A DNA stretch of 7,800 nt, taken from NCBI GenBank assembly GCA_003387805.1, contig QGSR01000080.1, forward strand, positions 1 to 7,800. Direction: 5' to 3'. The position numbers and the translations under genes were made by a program. Numbering within the stretch: position 1 is the first letter of the stretch; the number at the start of each line of letters is the position of its first letter. Below, one piece after another: positions 1-7,735 of the stretch. Origin of the DNA: Bacillota bacterium. Lineage in GTDB: Bacteria > Bacillota > Limnochordia > Limnochordales > ZCTH02-B6. Below the pieces are notes generated by a model. That model saw only the letters and a program-made list of their open reading frames with translations, searched no databases and was not told the origin of the DNA.

Positions 1-239
1 GCCGTGACCCAACCCTTTCCGTTCATGACCACGGCCGATTTCGTCCCGGCACGCCCAGGGACAAACGTCCATCATGGCCGCACCAAACGCCCCGTCAACA
101 CGGGACACCCTCCTCTGCCCCCCGGCGGCCGGCGCGACCCATAATAAAGTTGCAAGCGAAGCCGCGGGTAGGTGCCGCGCTGACAACGGAACAACCGACG
201 CGGCCGACTGCCCCGTACGTTTACGAGGAGGGACTGGAA
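1..239. other. Upstream region of the doxX-like gene, no supported gene
   Basis: No convincing coding region was found here. The stretch holds a small inverted repeat (CCCGT/ACGGG, 91-104) and a -10-like hexamer CATAAT at 140-145, but no matching -35 hexamer at 16-18 bases, so a promoter for the gene at 240 is only suspected. A minus-strand ATG at 26-24 opens a frame that runs off the left edge (MNGKGWVT), but it has no ribosome binding site and cannot be judged from eight codons. Confidence 0.4.
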
Positions 240-797
240 ATGGCGGAGATTCGTGGAGCGACGTTTACGCACAAGCTGTTTCACACCCGGTCCTTTGCCT
301 GGCTTTGGGCAGTCGTCCGGGTATGGCTCGGATGGCAGTGGCTGACGGCCGGGTGGGGCAAGCTGTTCAATCCGGCGTGGATGGAAACCGGCGCCGCGCT
401 GCGGGGCTACTTCACCAACGCGCTGGGCGGCACGGCCATCAACTACGACTGGTACCGGGCGTTCTTGAACTTCTTGCTGGAGGGCGGCCACTACACCTGG
501 TTCGCCAAGCTGGTCGTCATCGGTGAGGTGCTGGTCGGTCTCGGCCTGATTCTCGGCGCCTTCACCGGCATCGCCGCCTTCTTCGGCGCCTTCATGAACA
601 TGGCGTTCATGCTGGCCGGCACCACCAGCAGCAACCCGGTCCTGTTCACGGTGGCCATCCTGATTATGGCGGCGTGGAAAGTGGCCGGCTGGTACGGCCT
701 GGACCGCTGGCTCCTGGCCGAGGTCGGCACGCCCTGGCAGCCCGGCCGGACCATCGCCCGCTGGCTGGGGCGCGACACCGAAGCGAAAGCGCACTGA
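240..797 (+). CDS. DoxX family integral membrane protein (DoxD-like)
   Basis: This encodes a 185-residue membrane protein of the DoxX/DoxD type. Four hydrophobic segments are visible at about residues 19-40, 88-108, 109-126 and 133-153. The first carries the family-like run RVWLGWQWLTAGWGKLFNP, with a conserved-looking Arg27, Gly38 and Lys41. The family includes the small DoxD subunit of archaeal thiosulfate:quinone oxidoreductase and many proteins of unknown redox or envelope role. No DoxA partner gene is next to it, so a thiosulfate role is not supported here. The ATG at 240 is chosen because GAGGAGGGA lies at 225-233, six bases upstream. The frame stays open back to a TTG at 150, but that start has no binding site. 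The gene appears to be monocistronic: it ends in TGA and is followed by two hairpins and a new promoter. The family call is solid; the function is open. Confidence 0.85.
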   Translation: MAEIRGATFTHKLFHTRSFAWLWAVVRVWLGWQWLTAGWGKLFNPAWMETGAALRGYFTNALGGTAINYDWYRAFLNFLLEGGHYTWFAKLVVIGEVLVGLGLILGAFTGIAAFFGAFMNMAFMLAGTTSSNPVLFTVAILIMAAWKVAGWYGLDRWLLAEVGTPWQPGRTIARWLGRDTEAKAH

Positions 798-1101
798 GGC
801 TGCAGCGTACCACGGCGTACGTTGAGCATAGAAGGCAGACGGACGGTTACGGACGTACACCGTAGACGACACCTCTCGACGACACGTGCACCGACCGACT
901 GACTGCGACAGACGCCGCCTGCGGGTTCCCCCCTGTCGACCCGCAGGCAGCCCCCGACGGCGGCCAGGCTCACCCCCCTGGCCGCCTCCCCCTTCCCTCC
1001 TCTTTTCGTCTTCCTCGGCGCCAAATGAAGCCTGACGACGACGTTTCGCCGGAACCTGACGGGCTTCTTCCGGCCGCGCTGCGAAAGGGCGAAATTTTTT
1101 G
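798..1101. other. Intergenic region between doxX-like gene and met leader
   Basis: No gene is supported here. Bases 820-915 are unusually rich in GAC/CGAC steps, including two copies of GACGACAC (864-871 and about 878-885), and they do not read as protein in any frame. The two hairpins at 917-948 and 959-986 follow, then a pyrimidine-rich stretch (987-1015). A 26-codon frame from ATG 1025 (MKPDDDVSPEP...) ends just before the met promoter and has no ribosome binding site. A run of six T bases at 1095-1100 lies directly upstream of the promoter's -35 box. Confidence 0.4.
917..986 (+). terminator. Tandem GC hairpins, possible terminator of the doxX-like gene
   Basis: There are two perfect inverted repeats in tandem. 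GCCTGCGGGT (917-926) pairs with ACCCGCAGGC (939-948), a 10-bp stem with a 12-base loop. GGCGGCCAG (959-967) pairs with CTGGCCGCC (978-986), a 9-bp stem with a 10-base loop. The second is followed by a C/T tract (TCCCCCTTCCCTCCTCTTTT) rather than a clean T run, so intrinsic termination would be atypical. Their place downstream of the only plus-strand gene and before a new promoter fits a termination or 3'-end-protecting role. Confidence 0.45.
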
Positions 1102-1130
1102 TTGACACGGCCGCAAGCCGCGGATATACT
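1102..1130 (+). promoter_or_regulatory. Sigma-A type promoter of the metY-metX unit
   Basis: The -35 box TTGACA (1102-1107) is perfect, the spacer is exactly 17 bases, and the -10 box TATACT (1125-1130) matches five of six positions. An AT tract (GAAATTTTTT, 1091-1100) sits just upstream. The expected transcript start is near 1137, about 40 bases before the riboswitch. The resulting leader is close to 380 bases long. Confidence 0.9.
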
Positions 1131-1177
1131 ACCCGTAACGTCGATCGGCGTGACAACTGAATAGCGCATGTTGCCTC

Positions 1178-4073
<2,896 letters not shown>

Positions 4074-4082
4074 ACGAGCCCG

Positions 4083-4121
4083 AAAAAGACAACGCCCGGG
4101 GAACAGCCCCGGGCGCATTCA
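4083..4121. terminator. Bidirectional terminator between metX and a convergent small gene
   Basis: CGCCCGGGG (4093-4101) and CCCCGGGCG (4107-4115) form a perfect 9-bp stem with an AACAG loop. On the minus strand it is followed by TTGTCTTTTT, a good T tract for the convergent gene ending at 4145. On the plus strand the following CATTCATT is weaker but may still serve metX, whose stop is 20 bases upstream. A 12-base palindrome, CGCCGCGCGGCG, lies next to it at 4131-4142. Confidence 0.8.
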
Positions 4122-4144
4122 TTGGAACACCGCCGCGCGGCGCG

Positions 4145-4354
4145 TCAGTCGCGGTGCCCGTAGTGCTTCGTGATGGACTCCACCTTGTCGCCGTCGATGA
4201 CGAACAGCGAGTCCGACGACTTCAGGTAAATGACCCGGTTGTCGTAGTCGAACTTCGTATCACCCAAATGCAGCTCGAAGGTGGCGCCCGCGTCCGTGTG
4301 GATCATGATTTCGCCCCATTCCTTCAGCTGCTGCTCCACGAACTCCATTTTCAT
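4145..4354 (-). CDS. Small conserved-looking protein of unknown function, 69 aa
   Basis: I do not recognise this protein. It starts MKMEFVEQQLKEWGEIMIHT with a short amphipathic helix. A series of probable beta strands follows, through FELHLGDTKFDYDNRVIYLK and SLFVIDGDKVESI, and it ends KHYGHRD. No signal peptide, membrane segment or cysteine is present, so it is probably a small cytoplasmic all-beta domain. The ATG at 4354 is supported by AGGAGG at 4369-4364, nine bases upstream; the ATG two codons later would be too far away. The gene is convergent with metX, shares the hairpin at 4093-4115, and is divergent from the tRNA gene. A promoter candidate and an inverted repeat lie about 65-95 bases upstream. 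Codon use matches the neighbours. The gene is very likely real; its function is unknown. Confidence 0.8.
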   Translation of the reverse strand: MKMEFVEQQLKEWGEIMIHTDAGATFELHLGDTKFDYDNRVIYLKSSDSLFVIDGDKVESITKHYGHRD

Positions 4355-4419
4355 CCGTCAACGCCTCCTTTTGTCTGAACGGATGTTCATAGATTCGCAC
4401 AGTTCCGTCGTGCATCTTT

Positions 4420-4448
4420 ATTGTCTCCCAAATCCCTCCGGGAGACAA
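4420..4448 (-). promoter_or_regulatory. Candidate promoter/operator with perfect 9+9 inverted repeat
   Basis: On the plus strand TTGTCTCCC (4421-4429) and GGGAGACAA (4440-4448) are perfect inverted copies 10 bases apart. Read on the minus strand, TTGTCT (4448-4443) and GACAAT (4425-4420) sit 17 bases apart, each matching four of six positions of the sigma-A boxes. The repeat arms therefore coincide with a weak promoter for the gene at 4354. It may be an operator, or simply an RNA hairpin in a plus-strand transcript. No T tract follows on either strand, which argues against a terminator. Confidence 0.45.
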
Positions 4449-4462
4449 GGGAAGATCTTCGG

Positions 4463-4491
4463 TTGACGTTCGTACCCGGGCGTGGTACAAT
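4463..4491 (+). promoter_or_regulatory. Promoter of the tRNA-Arg gene
   Basis: TTGACG (4463-4468) and TACAAT (4486-4491) are separated by exactly 17 bases and each matches five of six consensus positions. Transcription would begin near 4498, about 14 bases before the mature tRNA 5' end. This suits a short stable-RNA transcript. Confidence 0.88.
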
Positions 4492-4511
4492 GCTCTGTGC
4501 AGTGAGAGAAT

Positions 4512-4587
4512 GCGCCCGTAGCTCAGCGGATAGAGTAACGGACTACGAATCCGGAGGTCGGAGGTTCGAATCCTCCCGGGCGCGCCA
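4512..4587 (+). tRNA. tRNA-Arg, anticodon ACG, with encoded CCA
   Basis: This is a complete 76-base cloverleaf. The acceptor stem GCGCCCG/CGGGCGC is fully paired. The D arm is GCTC-AGCGGATA-GAGT, the anticodon loop is CTACGAA with ACG at 4545-4547, the variable loop is AGGTC, and the T arm is GGAGG-TTCGAAT-CCTCC. The discriminator base is G and CCA is encoded at 4585-4587. Position 34 is A, normally deaminated to inosine so that CGU, CGC and CGA are read. The only clear departure from full pairing is A27 opposite G43 at the top of the anticodon stem, plus a G10-U25 wobble. The gene stands alone between its own promoter and terminator. Confidence 0.97.
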
Positions 4588-4591
4588 GTGA

Positions 4592-4630
4592 AAACGCCCT
4601 CGGGAAGCCTGTTTCCCGAGGGCGTTTGTT
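4592..4630. terminator. Strong terminator after the tRNA gene, usable from both strands
   Basis: AAACGCCCTCGGGAA (4592-4606) and TTCCCGAGGGCGTTT (4613-4627) form a perfect 15-bp stem with a six-base loop. TTTGTTGTTT follows on the plus strand, ending the tRNA-Arg transcript. On the minus strand the same stem ends in GTTTTCAC and lies 31 bases after the stop of the gene at 4658, so it probably ends the three-gene minus-strand unit as well. Confidence 0.93.
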
Positions 4631-4657
4631 GTTTCCCGCGGCTCGTCGCTTGGCCCG

Positions 4658-4873
4658 CTACCTCTGCGTGATGCGGTTGCGCGTGCTGGCGCGGATGCGG
4701 TTGTCGTTGTCGTTCTGGAAGAACGCCTGCAGGCTCGCGCCCACGTTGATGTTGTCATCGCCCGCGCCCGGCGTCGTCTGCACCGCGACCGAGACGGGAA
4801 CGTTTACGTTGACGATCTCTTGCTCCTTCTCGGCCTCGTAGCGGATTCTGCCCGTCTGTTTGCGAGCACCCAT
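4658..4873 (-). CDS. Third gene of small cassette: 71-aa Asn/Val-rich protein
   Basis: I do not recognise this protein. Residues 1-19 are basic and charged (MGARKQTGRIRYEAEKEQE). Then comes an alternating beta-type stretch, IVNVNVPVSVAVQ (20-32), a TTPGAGDD turn, a second stretch NINVGASLQAFF (41-52), and a polar tail QNDNDNRIRASTRNRITQR. It has no cysteine, signal peptide or membrane segment. The ATG at 4873 is chosen because AAGGTGGG lies six bases upstream (4887-4880); a start 24 bases further up would bury that site. It is the last gene of the cassette, 41 bases after the previous stop, and is followed by the shared hairpin at 4592-4627. Its Ser47-x10-Asn58-Arg59 pattern recurs in the upstream neighbour as Ser97-x10-Asn108-Arg109. 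Composition resembles self-assembling coat or surface proteins, but this is an impression, not an assignment. Confidence 0.72.
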   Translation of the reverse strand: MGARKQTGRIRYEAEKEQEIVNVNVPVSVAVQTTPGAGDDNINVGASLQAFFQNDNDNRIRASTRNRITQR

Positions 4874-4914
4874 GGTTATCCCACCTTTCGTCGGCATCCC
4901 GGTCTAGTCCCGGT

Positions 4915-5262
4915 CTAATCCCGCTCCACCACGTTGCGGTTGTTTTTCTGGTAGTCCGCCGCGAAGTTGACGCTGATGGCCAGCGCCAGATAAATCGGGG
5001 GCAGGACGGCTTGCTGCGGCGATACCGGCGCGCCGTCGGCGTCCCCGGCGGATTCGGCGCCGTCATCGCGGCCGGTGGACGCCGCGTCGGCGGCCGAGGC
5101 GGAGCTTGGTGCCGCGGCGCTGCCGCCGCCCTCCGCCGACGGGCCCGTGGCCGGCCGGGCCGCGGTGTTGAGCGGACCCACTACGTTTTCCACCGTCATG
5201 TTGGCCTCGGCCTGGGCCACTTGCGCCGACGCGTTCACCAGCCGCTGCTTGGCTTTCTTCAC
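4915..5262 (-). CDS. Second gene of small cassette: 115-aa protein with disordered linker
   Basis: This is an unrecognised protein in three parts. Residues 1-32 form a probable helix (KKAKQRLVNASAQVAQAEAN then MTVENVVGPLN). Residues 33-85 are a low-complexity Ala/Gly/Ser/Pro/Asp linker, likely disordered. Residues 86-115 hold a hydrophobic strand or helix and a polar end (VLPPIYLALAISVNFAADYQ, then KNNRNVVERD). The hydrophobic piece is too short and interrupted to call a membrane span confidently. The start is GTG at 5262, and the preceding gene's TGA overlaps it as GTGA, so translation is probably coupled; its own ribosome site (AGGGTGAT) is weak. The C-terminal part resembles that of the next gene in spacing and composition, suggesting that the two products share an interaction surface or an origin. 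Function is unknown. Confidence 0.75.
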   Translation of the reverse strand: MKKAKQRLVNASAQVAQAEANMTVENVVGPLNTAARPATGPSAEGGGSAAAPSSASAADAASTGRDDGAESAGDADGAPVSPQQAVLPPIYLALAISVNFAADYQKNNRNVVERD

Positions 5263-5558
5263 CGTGCATCACCCTGTTCCGCGTCCTCGGGCGCCGCCGG
5301 CTGCTCCGCGTCGCCGGATGCGGAAGAAGTCACCCGGTTGACGGTGCGATCCAGCGTCTCCCTGAGCGCCGCCATGCGCCGGCTCAAGTCCGCGTTGGCC
5401 TGCTCCATGGCGGTGGCCGGCGCCGCGAGCGCGGTGCGGATCACGTCCTCGAGCCACCCGCCCCGGAACAACACGTCCAGCAAAGCCGTCACGCCGGCCG
5501 CGTCCACTTCTTTTCCGTTGACGGTGGCGCGGATGTTGACGTTGGAATCCCGGCTCAT
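5259..5558 (-). CDS. First gene of small cassette: 99-aa protein, coiled-coil-like middle
   Basis: I do not recognise this product. The N-terminus reads MSRDSNVNIRATVNGKEVDA, a short beta-type start. A hydrophobic helix follows (AAGVTALLDVLFRGGWLEDV, about 20-39), then a helical heptad-like region (about 48-77, AMEQANADLSRRMAALRETL onward). The last 20 residues form an acidic Ala/Pro/Glu tail. There is no signal peptide or membrane span. The ATG at 5558 is well placed behind AAAGGAGG (5573-5566), seven bases away, the strongest ribosome site of the cassette, so this is the lead gene. It overlaps the next gene by four bases. The sequence between 5559 and 5684 shows no convincing sigma-A promoter, so expression may depend on another sigma factor. 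Codon third positions are strongly G/C as in the neighbours, supporting a real gene. Confidence 0.78.
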   Translation of the reverse strand: MSRDSNVNIRATVNGKEVDAAGVTALLDVLFRGGWLEDVIRTALAAPATAMEQANADLSRRMAALRETLDRTVNRVTSSASGDAEQPAAPEDAEQGDAR

Positions 5559-5682
5559 AGGACTGCCTCCTTTCCTCTTGGTCTAGGCAATCCTATTCGC
5601 CCGTAGGCCGAGGCGGGTTAGTTCCCCGTTCTGATTCGCATCGTTTTCGTCACGGTTTCCCGGGAGCGGGGATGGAATTCGA
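5559..5682. other. Upstream region of the three-gene cassette
   Basis: No gene was seen. Read on the minus strand, the only -10-like words are TAGGAT and, overlapping it, AATAGGAT (about 5599-5592). The latter resembles the CATANNNT box of the sporulation factors SigE/SigK at four of five fixed positions. A matching -35 element is not evident, so no promoter is claimed. Confidence 0.35.
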
Positions 5683-5739
5683 AAAGACTAGGAAAGGAAG
5701 GGGGCGGCAGGGGCCGCAGCGTGCGGCCCATCCCGCCCC
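5683..5739 (-). terminator. Terminator of the secreted PPC-domain gene
   Basis: On the minus strand a two-part stem forms. GGGGCGG/CCGCCCC (5739-5733 with 5707-5701) is the outer stem. GGGCCGCA/TGCGGCCC (5729-5722 with 5718-5711) is the inner stem, with a three-base loop and a 3x3 internal loop between the two. It is followed by the pyrimidine tract CTTCCTTTCC and, further on, AGTCTTTTC. It lies about 70 bases after the stop at 5810. Confidence 0.7.
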
Positions 5740-5809
5740 TGTGGTGTCCGGTGCCGGCGCCGCGGCCGGCGCCCGGAGGCTCCGTCTCCGCCGCCGGCCC
5801 GCCCCGGCT

Positions 5810-7285
5810 TCAGCGCCGGGAGCGGATGTGTTCCAGCAGCTGCTCCAGCAGCCTCTCCAGCTCGTCCAGCTCGCCGGGATGGACGGTCCGCCCCGAGGCC
5901 AACAGCTCGATGAGCTCCACGGCCCGCTCGAAGTCGACGCCCGGCGGTTCGCCCCACGTAAGTTCCAGCGTGTACAGCCCGGACTCGCCGGGGAAAAACG
6001 TGTTGGCGATGACGACGTACGAGCCGCTGTAAGGCAGCGTGTAGTCGATGCGGGCGTCGACCCCGCCGGCGCCGTCGTCGTCGGCCGCCAGCACGTTCCC
6101 GTCCCGGTCCAGGAGGAACAGGTACGCGTCCAAATCGGACGAGCGCATCTCGATGAAGACCCGCCGCCCCGCTTCGCCGACGAACTCGTAAAAGTCGGCG
6201 TACGTGCCGTCGGTCAGCTCGTCGCTCCACGCGCCCAGCACCCCGGCCGCGGGGCGCCCCTCCGTCAGCAGGGCAAACTCACGGAAGGCCAGATCCCCGA
6301 TGAGGCCGTTGAACTCCTGCTCGCCCCCGGACTCGTCCAAGGCCCACCAAGGGAACAAGCCGGCATCGACCTGTTCGACGTAGAGGTCGTAATACATCGA
6401 CATGGCCACCACGCCTTCGACGCCGGCGGGCGCCCCGGATTCGGGTCCCACGACGAACTCCATGACGCCCGTTACCAGGCCCGTCATCCCATGGGGCAGC
6501 GAGCCCGGCACCAGCACGTACAACTGCTCGCCCTCCACGTCGAAGTCCACCTGCGCGTACAGGCCTTCGCCCAGCTCCATCAAGCCCGCGGCCCGCCCGC
6601 GCATGGTCTCCGTGACTCCCACGGCGTTTTCGGCGCCGTCCGGCTCCCCTACCGGCCCGAGGAAGCGGCCGCTGGCCGACACGTCCACCTCACTGAACAT
6701 GTCCGCCAACTCCTCGATGTCCAGATGGGCCGCGCCTTCCCACTGATCGCCGGCGCGCACCGGGCCGTACGGCGCGTCCTGCGGCGCCAGCAGAGACCAG
6801 TCGGCCAGCCAGTCCGGGTTCACCACGTCTTCATACTCGGCCGGGACCGGATCGCCGCCCGCCCACACCGCGCCGTTCTCCGTGAACGCGTACGTCGCCT
6901 GCCAGCCCAGCCAGTACAGGAGATCGCCGTATTCGGGGTCGAAGGCCACGGCCCGCACCAGCACCCGCGGGCGCCCGTCCTCGGGATCAGGCTCCAGGAC
7001 CGTGTAGTGGGCCACCACGGCCGCCAGCGACATCTCTTCCATGGAATCGGGGGGCGCCAGCAGGAAAAAGCCGTCCTGCTCCAGCACCAGCTGCGAGAAG
7101 AACTCTTCGATGTAGTAGACCGCCTCGGTCCCGGGCGGGGGCAGAAGCAAAGGCTCCAGCACGAACGGCTCGGGATCGGCCCCTTCCGAAGGCTGCGCGG
7201 CGGCCGCTCCGGCCAGCAGCAGCAGCAGCAGGAACGCCCACGCCGCCGGCACGATACGACGATTCAGCTTTGCCAGTTTCAACAC
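5810..7285 (-). CDS. Secreted protein with C-terminal PPC-type domain
   Basis: This encodes about 491 residues. A Sec signal peptide is clear: basic KLNRR, a hydrophobic core AAWAFLLLLLLAG and a likely cut after AAAA near residue 30. There is no lipobox cysteine, so the product should be exported and released. Residues about 31-355 are acidic and match no family I know. Residues about 363-444 read as a bacterial pre-peptidase C-terminal (PPC) domain: DFYEFVGEAGRRVFIEM, then DLDAYLFLLDRDGNVLAADD, then YTLPYSGSYVVIAN and GLYTLELTW. PPC domains usually trail secreted peptidases, but no HExxH or catalytic-triad signature was seen here. The last ~45 residues form a Leu/Glu-rich helix (PGELDELERLLEQLLEHIRS). 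The start is GTG 7285 or TTG 7282, both behind AGGAGAGG (7295-7288); an ATG 16 codons upstream would bury that site. A long plus-strand open frame across this gene is its antisense shadow. Confidence 0.88.
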   Translation of the reverse strand: MLKLAKLNRRIVPAAWAFLLLLLLAGAAAAQPSEGADPEPFVLEPLLLPPPGTEAVYYIEEFFSQLVLEQDGFFLLAPPDSMEEMSLAAVVAHYTVLEPDPEDGRPRVLVRAVAFDPEYGDLLYWLGWQATYAFTENGAVWAGGDPVPAEYEDVVNPDWLADWSLLAPQDAPYGPVRAGDQWEGAAHLDIEELADMFSEVDVSASGRFLGPVGEPDGAENAVGVTETMRGRAAGLMELGEGLYAQVDFDVEGEQLYVLVPGSLPHGMTGLVTGVMEFVVGPESGAPAGVEGVVAMSMYYDLYVEQVDAGLFPWWALDESGGEQEFNGLIGDLAFREFALLTEGRPAAGVLGAWSDELTDGTYADFYEFVGEAGRRVFIEMRSSDLDAYLFLLDRDGNVLAADDDGAGGVDARIDYTLPYSGSYVVIANTFFPGESGLYTLELTWGEPPGVDFERAVELIELLASGRTVHPGELDELERLLEQLLEHIRSRR

Positions 7286-7374
7286 TACCTCTCCTGAACC
7301 CCGGCGGGTTCCAAATCGTCCGCAGTGCCGCAAAGTATTCCGTAGCCCGGCGCCGGTTCCTGCCCGGGCGGAAA

Positions 7375-7407
7375 ATTATCTCCCCTGACCCAATATTGGC
7401 CATTGGC
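7375..7407 (-). promoter_or_regulatory. Possible promoter/operator upstream of the secreted-protein gene
   Basis: An AT-richer island stands out in very GC-rich DNA. Minus strand GATAAT (7380-7375) matches five of six -10 positions. Directly upstream is a perfect 10-base palindrome, CCAATATTGG (7390-7399), running into CCATTGGCA. No good -35 hexamer occurs at 16-19 bases, so an activator-dependent promoter or an operator is possible. The start codon is about 90 bases downstream. Confidence 0.35.
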
Positions 7408-7735
7408 AGGAAACCGTCCCTGACGCCAAGACCCGCCCGTTTTTCTTGCCCGCCCCGCCCTTGAGACGCGCCTGCCTCTCCATCCAGCGGAACGCCCCGT
7501 CGCCGCCGCCGAAGGCGCCGCCGAGGAAGGGACCGTCCTCCGGCAGGTGGAACTGATGAACACGCCTGGTCGGCTTGCCTGCGGCTGCCCGGCGGCGAGC
7601 GCGCGGCCGTCTTCCGTGCCGCCCCCGCCCACGGCGGATCCTTCTTCGAGCCGCGGTGTGAGTCCGCCGGCTCGTCCAGCCGGGCAGGCGCAGGACCCCA
7701 CGACCGCGACCCTCCTCCCCGCGGGGGGTCGTCAT
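7376..7735 (-). CDS. Doubtful small gene, possibly frameshifted
   Basis: Evidence is weak and mixed. One frame (ATG 7735 to TAA 7376) is Arg-rich and implausible in its first half, but its second half has protein-like composition and high G/C at third positions: HLPEDGPFLGGAFGGGDGAF, then WMERQARLKGGAGKK. A second frame from GTG 7701 has an excellent ribosome site, GGAGGAGGG (7718-7710), eight bases upstream and a protein-like first half: RLEEGSAVGGGGTEDGRALA, then AGQPQASRPG. This suggests either one gene with a frame change near 7560-7580 or chance in GC-rich DNA. A frame entering from the right edge ends in TGA at 7734-7732, overlapping the ATG at 7735 as ATGA. No family was recognised. 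Confidence 0.2.
   Translation of the reverse strand: MTTPRGEEGRGRGVLRLPGWTSRRTHTAARRRIRRGRGRHGRRPRARRRAAAGKPTRRVHQFHLPEDGPFLGGAFGGGDGAFRWMERQARLKGGAGKKNGRVLASGTVSCQWPILGQGR

Noticed and set aside
150..239. TTG start at 150 for the doxX-like protein
   Set aside because: No ribosome site precedes it, and the added 30 residues resemble no DoxX N-terminus. The ATG at 240 follows GAGGAGGGA.
1025..1105. 26-codon plus-strand frame from ATG 1025
   Set aside because: It has no ribosome site and runs into the -35 box of the met promoter.
4512..4587. tRNA-Arg as an integration (attachment) site
   Set aside because: No integrase gene, no duplicated tRNA 3' end and no composition shift is visible on either side.
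4512..4587. G10-U25 wobble and the CTACGAA loop as signs of a degenerate tRNA
   Set aside because: The same features occur in the well-known E. coli tRNA-Arg(ACG). Only the A27-G43 mismatch is left, which is tolerable.
5672..7297. A 541-codon open frame on the plus strand, opposite the secreted-protein gene
   Set aside because: It is Arg/His/Gln/Pro-rich without any family feature and lacks a ribosome site. The opposite strand has a signal peptide, a PPC domain and a strong ribosome site. It is an antisense shadow caused by high G+C.
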